DNA from: Megalonaias nervosa
Lineage: Eukaryota > Mollusca > Bivalvia > Unionida > Unionidae
DNA: 64,000 nucleotides
Direction of reading: 5' to 3'
Assembly (NCBI GenBank): GCA_016617855.1
Contig: JAECUM010001155.1
Span: 124,001-188,000 of the forward strand
Position numbers and translations under genes: made by a program. Shown here one piece after another: positions 15,101-25,439 of this stretch; position 1 is the stretch's first letter, and the number at the start of each line of letters is the position of its first letter. A model generated the notes under the pieces. That model was not told the origin of the DNA. It searched no databases and saw only the letters and a program-made list of their open reading frames with translations.

Positions 15101-15981
15101 ATGAACCAGGAGTTCTTCCATGAAGTCTAACTACTGGTTAAGAATGGATCCATGTTTGACTTGGTTTTGCCATTCAGTGGATTTAACATAGCCTTGACCC
15201 TAACCTGCTTGTATGACACATTAGCTTAACTGAGCAGTTCACCACACATAGTAGACAAGATTTATCATGAGCAAGACCTGTGCATATTTTTGAGCTGATA
15301 TTTCAGATGATTTGTTAGGATTGTTACAATGTATTAGATGTACTTAGACGTATTATGATCGGGTAATGTGTTATCAAAGAAACATTTTTTGTTCCAAAAA
15401 TTGATTTCTCACTGTTGTTGACTTGTGCATCATAAATGAGGCATTATAATATAAGGTTTATTGATTTTTCATTTCAGATTGCAAATTATTTGGGTTTTTT
15501 TTTCTGCTTATTGCAATAAAAGTGTTCTGCTACACTTTTAATAAGATCTTAATTGTGCTTCTTGATAGACATGTATGGAGTTACTGTCCTCGTTAGCCAA
15601 GGAATGGGCTATGAGCCACTGAACTTAACATTTATATTTTTCTGTCCCATGTTCACAGATAGGTAACCATAGATACCATCATATGGTGGCAGTGTGGCAG
15701 CAGCGATGATGAGTTTGGCTGAAAGTGTTTTATCATATTAAAGTGATATATAGCACACATCAGAAAATTTTCTGCTGATAAAATAATATTTCAGATAACA
15801 CTTTTTTACAGAGTAAGCTGCTTTTATTGTTACAGGCATTGGACTGGTAATGATGATCAGCTTTGGTGAAGCAGTATCATCCATTAGACGATTCAGAGCA
15901 AAAAGACGACTTGTTCATCCAGAACATATTGAGTCCAGTCATCCTGGCACAAGTTTCCTTTACAACAGAGGAAAGAGATAG
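1904..15981 (+). CDS. TMEM244: TMEM244/SYS1-family membrane protein gene, 3' four exons (5' end not in window)
   Basis: Four exons with AG acceptors and GT donors join in phase: 1904-1995, 6151-6276, 11864-11908 and 15836-15981 (stop TAG). The joined part encodes about 137 residues. The second exon has two hydrophobic stretches around WVWDYSLTLFIIHI. The third carries EFPTNWTWW, and the last has a hydrophobic segment, then GEAVSSIRRF and a basic tail. A WxWDY motif followed by VMLEFP and a WW pair is what I remember of TMEM244, a vertebrate relative of the Golgi protein SYS1; the function of TMEM244 itself is poorly known. The exon at 1904 starts with a split codon, so at least one upstream exon encoding the start and first membrane segment must exist; I could not find it between 1 and 1900, and it probably lies left of the window. 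Introns are about 4.2, 5.6 and 3.9 kb. The family call is from memory of motifs, not from a search. Confidence 0.75.
2421..2628 (+). mobile_element. tRNA-derived SINE with complete head, 3'-truncated
   Basis: It has a head with an A-box-like TGGCCTAGTTG (about 2430-2440) and a B-box-like GGTTCGATGC (2475-2484). The shared tail (CATACCAAAGACT, AAGAGGTTAGTG, GGGTGGGACATCATG) follows and is lost after TGTCTGCA. It is the same family as the copies near 447, 11541 and 37609. Confidence 0.85.
3064..4300 (+). pseudogene. Decayed tyrosine-recombinase end of a DIRS-like retroelement
   Basis: Fragments in several frames resemble the YR domain of DIRS retroelements in the right order. They are RISKARRPSTRNAYEGK (about 3280-3330), the N-terminal arm VTIKDYCSLISNTFRHHGR (about 3450-3500), a VCALKHYLRHTET block (about 3890-3930), and AHEIRAVSAIHAYE (about 4070-4110), which corresponds to the HxxR region of the catalytic site. 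Frameshifts and stops separate the blocks, so no protein is made. Motif assignment is from memory of the family. Confidence 0.7.
4745..6150. other. AT-rich intron with no gene seen
   Basis: This is part of the TMEM244-like intron. It contains short TA runs and poly-A tracts. Open frames here have no recognisable content. Confidence 0.5.
6151..6276 (+). CDS. TMEM244: TMEM244-like exon with WVWDY motif
   Basis: It follows a pyrimidine-rich CTTATTCCAG acceptor and ends at a strong G|GTAAGT donor. It encodes 41 full codons with two hydrophobic segments flanking DQWVWDYS. The phase is 2 at the start and 1 at the end, matching both neighbours. Confidence 0.82.
6510..6600. mobile_element. Short palindromic repeat of the CGTATATACTCGCGTATAA type (MITE-like)
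   Basis: It starts CCGTATATACTCGCGTATAA and ends with GGTCGGCTTATCCGCAGG, imperfect inverted copies of each other (CGCGTATAAACCGA against TCGGCTTATCCGC) around an A-rich and G-rich centre. This motif recurs in many animal genomes; its origin is not shown by this sequence. Confidence 0.55.
6601..8090. other. Intronic stretch with no gene seen
   Basis: No exon-like open frame with splice sites and no named repeat were found. The region lies inside the intron between the WVWDY exon and the EFPTNWTWW exon. Confidence 0.45.
8101..9975 (+). pseudogene. Decayed DIRS-like retroelement, gag-like region and reverse transcriptase
   Basis: The right half is clearly reverse-transcriptase-like. HQYCDDWLMHS (about 9591-9620) matches the YxDDWL catalytic box of DIRS-type RTs. 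It is followed by TQLGLIPNLDELDL, then VGINLFTVKG, and a KDKVCLRRLHLNPLQFHLL block (about 9890-9950) in the expected order. The left half (8101-9000) is likely the upstream ORF, recognisable only by position and by a LITRWS-like block near 8810. Stops and frame changes are frequent. It lies downstream of the separate recombinase fragment at 3064, so these are two insertions or a rearranged one. Confidence 0.72.
10041..10763. mobile_element. Solo-LTR-like repeat, copy 1
   Basis: It starts TGTTACGAG and ends TTGTAACA, so it has TG...CA inverted ends. Its body shares long similarity with 22889-23777, for example GAGTGAAGACAACAAGCTTT and ATAATTTATTTCCCTAGAA. The flanks do not show a clear target duplication. 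On the - strand an AATAAA lies near one end. Confidence 0.6.
11541..11745 (+). mobile_element. tRNA-derived SINE, 5'-truncated
   Basis: It contains the common tail (AAGAGGTTAGTG, GGATAATGTGACTGGGTGGG, CACTATAAACTGCCAC) and ends in a (CA)n tract. The tRNA-like head is absent. It sits about 120 bp upstream of the 45-bp exon at 11864. Confidence 0.82.
11864..11908 (+). CDS. TMEM244: TMEM244-like 45-bp micro-exon with EFPTNWTWW
   Basis: It lies between TTTCTTATTTCAG and G|GTAAGT. It completes a split Val codon and adds MLEFPTNWTWWVCI. The FPxxxxxWW pattern is typical of this family. At 45 bp it is easily missed by gene finders. Confidence 0.82.
12071..12142. repeat. (TA)n microsatellite
   Basis: An almost pure AT dinucleotide run of about 70 bp, with one CT interruption. 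Confidence 0.95.
12150..14300. other. Intronic stretch with no gene seen
   Basis: No recognisable coding block was found. A short local duplication (ACAGACCAGATAGAAATGTTAGA, about 12767-12810) is visible. Confidence 0.45.
14315..14735 (+). pseudogene. BED-finger / hAT-type transposase fragment
   Basis: One frame, broken by a stop at about 14404 and more stops after 14630, reads VCELDFSVTCGGTSDVKRHI then a SHKEW block. This is the C-DFS-GG-DVxxH-H pattern of the degenerate BED/zinc finger at the N-terminus of hAT-derived proteins. Another frame continues with HIICAEVMILAKFNLPL and TADSLNQDV, also typical of that family. No catalytic RNase-H-like core follows. It lies in the intron before the terminal TMEM244-like exon and looks dead. 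Confidence 0.68.
15836..15981 (+). CDS. TMEM244: TMEM244-like terminal exon
   Basis: It follows a TATTGTTACAG acceptor and completes a Gly codon. It encodes a hydrophobic stretch (IGLVMMISFGEAV), then an Arg/Lys-rich cytosolic-looking tail ending NRGKR and TAG. A possible poly(A) signal, ATTAAA, lies near 16264. Confidence 0.78.
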
Positions 15982-17030
15982 CAAACAGAAGAGTGTCCTT
16001 TTCTGCATGACCTTCAAAACATTACATCATATATTTCCTTTTTTTGCAAGGAGTCATTTGTTACTCTCATTTTCAAGATCTGCCTTGTAAATGTTTTACA
16101 TATTTATTTTTAAGGACTTGAGTTTTGATCGATATGTGTTACAAGTGTAAATATGTACAGTACATAGGAAGTTGTTCCTTTCTGCAATGAATTTGTTGAT
16201 ATTTGAATACAATTAATGAGATATAGAATTTTCATTGGATTTTGCTTATTGACTGAGAAGAGGCATTAAAGTAAACAGTTAGATTTTACCTTTTTAGCTC
16301 AACTTTACAAAGTAAAGAGTGCTATTGTACTACTTTCAGTCAGAATCTCCACAGAAAAAAGCATGTACAAATGTACAGCATCAGTGAATCTCAACCATTT
16401 TGTCTTCCTAGGTCCTTGGCCACAGTTTGAGTGGGTTTCATAGCACCTATCCCCTTGGGATGGACCAAAGGAGCCAAGTTTGTACATGTACCTTAGTTTT
16501 ACCTTCTTGATTAAGCTTTGTATTTAACTCAGGGGGTAGGGTTTGCATACTGTTTAAATACATTTATACCTGAAGTCATGAAACTTAATGAGTACTATAC
16601 CCTTATCACCTTATCATTTTAAAACATTAAAAATTTAAATTGTAAAAAGAAAAAAATTGCGAACAAGATTTTATTAGAAAATGGGCAAACATTTCATTGT
16701 CAGGATCACTTTAGTCTCAGCATGTTTTCTGCATGATTTGTGATGTTTCCAATGGATACTGGAGACTACCTAAAGCTCCATAGAGGTGTGCTGTATAATC
16801 ATTGATTACAATTCAGCTTGTAACAAGATGGTTGTAGAATCAAACTGTAGAAACTTGAATGCACTGGTATATTTATTTTAATTTACCTGTGGCTAATTTC
16901 TGTATGCAGAGAATGGGTTCATCTATAAGTGTGTGCTCCAGGATTCCAAACCTCTAAATATTTCTTTCCTTGAAGTACAGTTTGGCACATATTAGACTAA
17001 ATGCCAGCAAAAGTGTTATTGTTGTTATGT
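15982..17030. other. 3' flank of the TMEM244-like gene
   Basis: It probably holds the 3' UTR (ATTAAA near 16264). Otherwise no gene or named repeat was seen. Confidence 0.4.
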
Positions 17031-17039
17031 GTTTTAATG

Positions 17040-17265
17040 CCATTTTTCATCACAAGATAGGCTATACATTGTGGCCAGTATAACTGGTGGAGGAAGAACC
17101 CACGAAAAAAACCCAGGAAGAACTGCTGACCCACAAGAAGCTACTAGCAAACTTTCTCACATAGCCACATTAGCTGAGCCAAAGACTTGAACCCATGCAG
17201 ACAGATGAGATGGCAGTGATATGGAATGGTGAGTATTTTGACAACTCGACCACTTGGGAGCCCCT
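17040..17265 (-). mobile_element. tRNA-derived SINE of a second family
   Basis: On the - strand a tRNA-like head shows TGGTCGAGTTG (17252-17242) as an A box and GGGTTCAAGTC (17194-17184) as a B box. It is followed by a body containing TTCCTCCACCAGTTATACTGG and a GGCATTAAAAC end. It differs from the 447/2421/37609 family. Confidence 0.65.
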
Positions 17266-17299
17266 ACCAGCAAAGTAAACCTAAAGGAAATTGGATGGA

Positions 17300-19430
17300 A
17301 ACATCGTAATGGATTTAATGTTACCATAGTGGTTCCATTTTTACTTATGATTTTATTTGATACTAAAACTAGCATTGCTGGTACGTAATATTGAAAATGC
17401 TGAGAACGTGTGAAGTACGTTTAAATAAGGAAATAACCAACTTGACTAAATTGAGAACACTAATATCTCGGGGTGTGTGGGATGTGGAGTTAATTCACCC
17501 AGTAGGGATGTGAGAGTGACTAATTACCTTTTTTCCCCCAAGTACTGAATACTCCAAAACATTATCATAATTTTCATATTTCATGTTTTCAATGTGTATG
17601 TGTCATAAATAATGTGCACTTGTGCAGGTTTCCATTCAGAAATTATTCTTTATACTTATATATTGCATTGTAAAGTACTGACATGCTTACACTGCCAAAG
17701 CTGTAGTTCCACAAGTTTGCATCTTCACCTTTGTAATGTGCATTTTTTTACATAAGATTAGTGTCAAGCCACTAAATTAACTACTGTGTCCCGAAAACAT
17801 AATTTTTTTTTTCATGTCCAAACTTTCTGTGTAAAAAAAGTCAACATATAAAAAAATGCAAGGTAAAGACCACCTGTATGTGAACAGTGTGTTTAGAAAG
17901 CAGCACTTTAAGAAAATTTCATGCTATATTGCCCACGAAATGTTTATGCTGCTAAACCAGGTTGAAATTTCTGCTTATTAATGATCAAGTGCATATTATT
18001 TTCCAGTTTCTATTATAAATTTCCTTAAGTTAATATACAGAATTTTTGTTCTTAACTACTGAAACATATTGCTGAATTTTATAAATAAATCACATGGAAA
18101 CAGGAATTTCAGAATACACAAAACTAAAGTGTTATTGGCTATCAGTGGTCTCAGACTAAATCTTGATAAAGAGCTTGTAAGATTATGTGGTCAGAGATTC
18201 TTGGAATATTATGTTTCCAATATTAATAATAATACTTAAAATCATTGATGGATAAAATATTGTGTAGGGAATATTTGGCAAAGTACAATCCATCACTGCT
18301 GATAAAATGTTATTTTATTTTATTAGCATATAGTCTAAATTTAATTATTCTCGTGGGAAAAGTTCTGTAAATATATCATCTTATCATGCGGTTTTCAGGT
18401 TTATTGGCATTTATGATGCATATAGTTGTAGTTTATTTAGAAGACTGGGTCCCAAGATTATAACATTGATTCTGACACCTATTTGACAATCAGATGTCTA
18501 AACTTTTGTCTTGTATTGTGATGTGAAGGCATTGCTTTTTTGAAGGCATCAACATTAAAGTTTTGTGTGAAGAGGTTTTTGCAAGTCAGATAAAGAGATG
18601 GGGTTATATCATTGCAGCAATGCAGGAGAGACTGTTTCATGGAACACTTGTTAACTAAGAGATGTTGTTTCATCTCCAGGGTAGAAAGGCAGCTTTAGTA
18701 ACTCCATCTGTAATTTCTGTACTGTTGTAATCATGAAGTTTACATGTCTTTAATCTTGATAGTAAAGTTTATGTAGTTTCCAGTTAGTTTATAAATTTAG
18801 CAAAAATTTTATAATTTTCAGTACACATTACTTGCATGATCCAGGTTTTTTATGAACAGCAGCTTTATATTGTTATAGATGCACAATGTCTGGTTTATCT
18901 TAAGTCTTTGGCATTACTGCTTTTTCAGAAATTCATGTTGACACTTTTGCATCTTCAGTATCGGCCTTGATTAAGAAGTTATTGGTACTTTGTGATTGTT
19001 TAGGTTCCTGTTGACAAGTTAATGTTTCCACTGATAGCTATGTTAGAAATAAGCAAATTTTCAATTATGTTTTCCTTTTCCATGTATCTTGCTTCTCCAG
19101 TCTTTGATTATAACATTTTAAATTGATACTGAGTGTGAACAGAATTTTAAAATCTATTTTTTTTTAATTTTCATGCTTTTATGATAGTATAATACAATAT
19201 ACTAAAAAAGTGATAGTAAACTAGTAAAGTATTTTTACAGTATACTAAAAAAGTGATAGTGAACTCGTAAAAGTGCGGTTACTCTTATGATCTTGAAATC
19301 TGTTGTTTTCATCTGGCCTTTGTAACTAATTGTATGTGTTTGGTTCACCTGTCCAAAAGGCCTAGTGAGATTATTGTATGACCCTGTGTCCTTTATTCCT
19401 TATCTACAATGGTTTGTTACCACTCTGTAG
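17300..19430. other. Intergenic DNA with no feature seen
   Basis: AT-rich, with short poly-A/T tracts and a small local duplication (ACTAAAAAAGTGATAGT at about 19201 and 19242). Open frames are short and unrecognised. Confidence 0.45.
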
Positions 19431-19479
19431 GCCATATTTCTGATCCAGTTTTGATCGGACTTAGAATATGGGCTTAGAT

Positions 19480-19900
19480 CATCAGGCTCTCAGAAAGTTT
19501 GACATTGAGATCTACAGTTACTAATGAAGTCATCTTGCATCTGATTCAGCCATTTTTCTAACTGATTTAGCTTGGCAACCATCTTCAGTCTTGTTATTGC
19601 TACTTTTCATGAGCAGAAAGTCACACTGACATGGGGTTTTCACCAGAAGAGTTGTATTGTCTGTTTGGTCCTAAATGAACATGGTACTAATCCAATGTCC
19701 AATATGACCACTTCTCCTGAATGAAAAGTCATATTGATATGGGGTTTTCATCAAAACGTAGAAAGCCTTTCTATCACTATTGCTCCCTGATTGGATGGTC
19801 ATGTTGTCAACATGGGGTTTTCCCTGAATGATTTCTGACGATGTCTAGTTTATCGTAAATGAAAATGGTGCTGATCTGATATCCAGTATGTCCACCACAT
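19480..19900 (-). repeat. Diverged tandem repeat, about 100-150 bp units
   Basis: Units contain variants of ATGGGGTTTTC, GGTCCTAAATGAAAATGGTGCT and GATCTGATATCCAGTATG. Read on the opposite strand, the same words form the array at 34420-35180, so the two arrays belong to one family in opposite orientation. Confidence 0.65.
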
Positions 19901-20612
19901 CAGCTAATTTGAAAATATTGTTACTGCTGAAAAATATTAGAGATGTTTTGAACTCTCAGCAGTTGAAAGGAAGAAATGGGGTACAGTATCTTGAATTCCA
20001 GGAGTTATTTTTTTTGTGGCTGGTAAAGCTTAATTCCTTTGAGAGGCGCTTGTTTATTGCCTTCCAGCCATCAGTTGTTGGCCATAATATGAAACAATGT
20101 GTTCTTTTCTTGATAAGTTTATTTGACAGTTACATATAAAATTTATTTTATTTCCCTTTAGAAGAAAAGGTATTTTAGATCTGATTATTTTTTAATGTTA
20201 TTTTGCTCGTATTTTATACTGTGTGATATGTGCATTAAGTACATGCGCAAATGACAGAAATCAGAGTCATTGCTTTCACCTATTGTAGCAATATGTAATA
20301 ATATTAACCATGTCCAGTTGTATGCATGTTACAGTGTATTATTGTCTGTAGAATCAGTATGCACATCAGTTTGGTAAATCACTTCAAATTTGCCTTCAGA
20401 TGGTGCTACTAGTCATTGATTTTTTTACATAGACCTTTTGATGCTATTTTGCCTATCAGAATGTTTATAATTTCTGGTCAGACATTAGAATTTACACTTT
20501 TTACATTGATGGGTTTTTTTTGTTAGCTTCCAAATATGTTGTTGGCGCTTCCATGTGTTTTTCTAACAACTTGTCCAGCAGATATTAGCACAAGCTGAAT
20601 GAAGCACGCTGC

Positions 20613-20682
20613 TCCCTCAGTAACTCGTATACAACAGGGTAAAAAACATCAACTGCATTAAAAGGCACGAGTTACTGAGGGA
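20613..20682. repeat. Perfect 16-bp inverted repeat with 38-bp loop
   Basis: TCCCTCAGTAACTCGT (20613-20628) and ACGAGTTACTGAGGGA (20667-20682) are exact inverse complements. They could be the ends of a tiny foldback element; nothing shows transcription. Confidence 0.8.
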
Positions 20683-21396
20683 CCTATTAAAGAAAAATTA
20701 ATAAAATCAGTGGAGGGAGGTGAAAGTATGGTGGTGAGTTGTGCATTGGTGAATACTCATTTTATAATCATGTTGAAATTTACTGTAAATAAATATCTCA
20801 TTGTAATGGTGTAGTTTGTTTTTCTTCATAAATTACCTTTAATTTTAGGATAAACTGTATTGAAGAGATCGTTAAAAAAAACCTATTCCAAATGATTTAC
20901 GGAAACTTAACATGTGTATCACTATTAAACACATTGTGAACCATATCACTGCTTTTTGTTTTAAATTTGATACATTCTAGTTTTATTGTTCAAAATTAAA
21001 TGACAGATTTAGTTACAGTAATGTTCTGTATATCTTTATTTTTTTAACTCCTGGTACATGATTTTATTTAATTTTTGTAATTTTTGTTCATGGTAAAGAA
21101 TATCTTTAGTTAGATTTTGCTTGCATGACATGATTCTGTTAAGAGCGAAAGTTACATAGGATCTATAAATAGATGTTTACATATGTGTTGATAATTATTA
21201 ACAATTGTCTTAATAATAAGACCTAATGGCACCTTTGGATTAATTTCTCATCAGTTGATGGGGTTCCAACATTCTAGAAGAATTCAGCAACTTATTGGTT
21301 GGACTGGGTCACATAAATAGGCAAATTCAAGGCAAAACGAGTAAGATCCATCACGTAGGGTATATTGTGAAATTTAGTGGCAATAGAAGGTATATA

Positions 21397-21430
21397 TATG
21401 TGTGTGTGTGTATGTATATATATATATATA

Positions 21431-21480
<50 letters not shown>
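21397..21480. repeat. (TG)n-(TA)n compound microsatellite
   Basis: A short TG run followed by about 65 bp of TA. Open frames through it are artefacts. Confidence 0.95.
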
Positions 21481-21483
<3 letters not shown>

Positions 21484-22888
21484 AAAGAACCGACAAACAG
21501 ATTCATTCATTTTTGGAGTCATCCTCGTTATGTTGTTTAAGTCTGCAGACATGTTTTATGTTGCACTTAAATATTATTTGAGAGGAAAAACATTTGTTTG
21601 GACTGTTCAGTGGAAGTAGAAAGTGCTCATTATTTGGACTATATTATTATTCTGGAATTGTTATAAATTATTCAAAGGAGTTCTGGATGATACCATCTTG
21701 ATGTCATGATTCTTGGTGGACCAGTACATTTCTGGTTTTGAAATTTATACAGAACTTTTCATTCATTTAGGACTTAAAGAACTTGATCAGGATTATTATG
21801 GATTCACATCATAATACTGCAAATTCCTCTCACATTTCATTATGACTTTGATACTTAAATTCTTGTGAAGTTTTTTTACAAAACTTGTTTTGTTTACATC
21901 TTTCTTTTTATTACCAGGGAGTCGTAACAGTAGAATGTGAAAAAAAAATTCACAAAGGTTAATCAATACCAGGCATGAACTTAATGGGTCTAATGTTTTT
22001 AAAAAAATGCAGACAAGAATATAATAATATTTGTATTTTAGTACCCGTGTTACAAATATCACTTCAAATTTCACTTCAGATTTCACTGCCTGATTCACCA
22101 AGCTTATCTCTCATGACAACAAATTTTGTTTTATTCTTTGTCAGTGCAGGAATATGCAAAGCCATCTATGGTTTGCCATTAAATTGGAGTCAGTATCCTA
22201 CTTTTTGCCATTTTCCTTGCCTGGGCCTTGAGAAATATTCCAGAGATAGGAACACCTTATTCATGTTGCTGTGTGAACCAGATGTACATGGTAACATTTA
22301 ATTCTGTATCATTTGCATTCCATGCACATTTTGTTAAAATCCATCATCAGAATCAACAGCATGCAAGCAATCCTGAAATTTCTGCTCATCCATGAGCCAA
22401 AGTCTGAGTGTAGACTTGGCAATTTGGAGTTCACTATAAACTTTCAATCTTGCTTCACTGTTACGAACCTCATGATACAAAGCTTTTCATTCAAGTACAT
22501 CTTTCACTCGATTTCTTTACTCTCTGTAATCACATTTACAAATGATTAGGATACATTACTGACTGATATGTATACTTTAATATTGTTAAGTCCATAATAT
22601 TTAAACCGTGAGCGATTGGTCAAATTAAATGGATCGATGTTGACACATGATAGTGATCACAAAGAGCTTATGCAGGTAGGGATTTGCATACCTTTTTAAC
22701 TATTTTTGTTCTTCACCTACTTCATTTGATACAAAAGACATAACTTGATAAAACAACACATATTTTTCAAGTGATTTTTACAATGCATCAAATACTTTCC
22801 CAAGTTGTAGCTCAAAACACAACTGACAATTAGGTTCTCACAAAAGTTTTCACAGGTATCAATGTGACTCTGTCGATTGACTCGTTAT

Positions 22889-23777
22889 TGTTATGTATTG
22901 GCTCGTTTAAAAGTAACAAAAGAAAAGAGTGAAGACAACAAGCTTTGTAAGTTTTAACAAAAATAATTTATTTCCCTAGAAAACACGGTGAAAAGGTGAA
23001 AATATGAAATAGGACTTACGGTTTGTGAAGAAAATCCAAACATTTATCCTAATACTGAATAAATACAAGTCCTATCACTAAATAATTTTAACTGAATCCA
23101 GGTTCGAATCTTGATGATGTTCCAAGATGGAGGATGATGATGTCAGGTGAAGTCTTTGCACAAATGTCCAGAATTTCATGTTGAACCACAATTTGTACTG
23201 GACTGTTCCAATTCAGAATGAATTTTCACTGAATGTCTTTGTCCTAAACCTCTTGTGTAGTTCTCCAGGGAAAAATAAATTATTATTTAAAAAGTAGATG
23301 AACTCCTGTAGCTGTCATCTATAACAATACACATCTCGAACTCTACAGATGTAAAAAAAAATAAACTCTTTTCCAGCACAAGAAAAATAATACCTTCTTC
23401 TCAAGGTATAAGAACGACTCTGACTATTTCACAAGGATCTAAGTGTTTAAAAACCAACCTAAGACGTCATTTCATGCACACGCATGAAGAACGCGTGGTT
23501 ATTTCGCAATAAACAATGCAATTTCATGTGGGCCAGGAAATGACTTTGGCAATAACTAATCATTTTCACGTAGTGTTTACTTAAATCAACAAACCATGGC
23601 ATGCAAAAATCGTGCCCATGCGAGTCATATTTACATTCTAAATAAACACGATGTTTCTTCAAAAATATCAGATCCCATGAACATAATCATCATCATAATA
23701 AAATATAATGATACAAAAGTGAAATAAAAAGAATTCAAATTTTAACACACGAATAATTAAACTACATGGTCGTAACA
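22889..23777. mobile_element. Solo LTR with 4-bp target duplication, copy 2
   Basis: It starts TGTTATGTATTGG and ends GGTCGTAACA, giving TG...CA ends, 889 bp. It is flanked on both sides by TTAT (885-888 and 778-781 in the 22.8 and 23.7 kb lines), as expected of an LTR retrotransposon insertion. Its body matches 10041-10763. No internal gag-pol sequence is attached, so it is a solo LTR left by recombination. Confidence 0.72.
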
Positions 23778-23779
23778 TT

Positions 23780-25300
23780 ATGTTTTAATAGAAGAGAACA
23801 TGCTATGATGATACTGTTTATATTGAAATAGAATTAAAAGATTAAAATATGAATTTCACCAGACAAGGCATATTTAATTGGTGTTTGTTTCTTTTAATGT
23901 TGCCACCTGGTAGCATTTACCAGAATTTTTCATTGATCAATGTTTTTTATTGCTTGCTATTTTGCCATATATTATTATTTACAGTGTATTAATAAAGTAT
24001 TTTTCCCACAATATATTTTAAAAAAATAAGTGATTTCTTGTTAAACTTGCAAATTTCATTATGTTGATTCTAACAAGTCACTAACTACCATTTTCAACAA
24101 TAAAACAAGCAAAATGTTTCATTTACCAGTTCTGGTCACACTTTTCTTCACATTCAATACATAGGGGCCAATTTCTTTCATAGTCTTTAAAAAATAAATC
24201 TGGATCCGCACCAGACACAGTGTTATAAATGAGTTAGCAAGTTATCAAGGGGGTGGTGTATTATTATTTACCATCAATGTTTATTTGCTTTTCTGCACAA
24301 AATACAGAATAACTTTCTGCTTCACACCAGCATTAGCATCAGTGGAACTATTCTTGCAACTCATTGTGACATTTTGTAAAATTCTAACTAGTTATATACC
24401 ATCAAACCTGTAGTTTTGTCTAGCAGCCACCTACCTGTATATAAAGCAGATGCATTAAATACCATTGGAACATAACATCATGCATCACCATCCAAAACCA
24501 TATCAGAATACCTTAATAGAAAATTTCTGTATATACTCCACTCTTCATGTAAGAAACAGGATTAATATAGGTATACATAAATTCAAGATAATTCCCATAC
24601 GTAGTGATTTACCATCCCATTTAAGTGAAGAAGAAATAAAATTCAGTGGAATTTTTTTTTCTTTCATGGAACACGATTTTTCAGCATTAGAATTTGTACT
24701 TTCGCTGAGATGAATAAGTTGGTTTCCTATTTATGTATAAATTTAATATGTTAAAAGGTAAATTTAATTGTAAATTCTGTCAAACAAGTCGGCATTGGTG
24801 CAAGTGATAACTACATGTATATGGTAGAATACTGTTGACATTGCTAAACGGAATGCATAATTTTTTGTCAGTTAGATATGGGAACCCAGTACAGTTGTAC
24901 CACACTCCCTCCCTTTCATAAAGCAGGTTTTGTCACAAGTCCTATTACTTTAATCAATGCTAAAATCTGACCTAAAAACCCTCGAAAAAACCAAAAATTT
25001 CATTTTGACCTTAGGAACCTAAAGAAAAGCCTTAAAAAACTTGAAGAAACCTAAATAAATAAAACAAAAAATACGCTAAAAATCTCCAAAAAAAGAGATA
25101 AATGTCATTTCTAATCCTGTTTAATATACTATAATTCTGTACATATTGATATTGGTATAAAGTGACTTCACTTAAAATATGGTACACATTTATACTTTGT
25201 GAGCAGCAGTACAGCAAAGGACCAGGGCATGATCTCTGCATTACTTAATTAATTCCTACACAGACACTATAAAAGCATACCATAAAGCACGGAGAGATGC
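23780..25300. other. Intergenic DNA with no feature seen
   Basis: AT-rich. Only short, unrecognised open frames. Confidence 0.4.
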
Positions 25301-25310
25301 AGTAATTATA

Positions 25311-25435
25311 GGTTACTACATTTGTATGGGAAAATATGAACAAGTTTTTCGGATGGATATACTGCTCGACCTTGGGAGTGCAGTATATCCATCCGACAAA
25401 ACAAGTTCATATTTTCCCATACAAATGCAGTAACC
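25311..25435. repeat. Near-perfect long hairpin, about 55-bp arms and 14-bp loop
   Basis: The left arm, 25311-25365 (GGTTACTACATTTG...ATATACTGC), is mirrored by the right arm, 25380-25435 (GCAGTATATCC...CAGTAACC), with one or two mismatches and indels. The loop is TCGACCTTGGGAGT. It is most simply a foldback MITE or a recent palindromic insertion. A transcript from either strand would form a long duplex. Confidence 0.85.
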
Positions 25436-25439
25436 TTTT

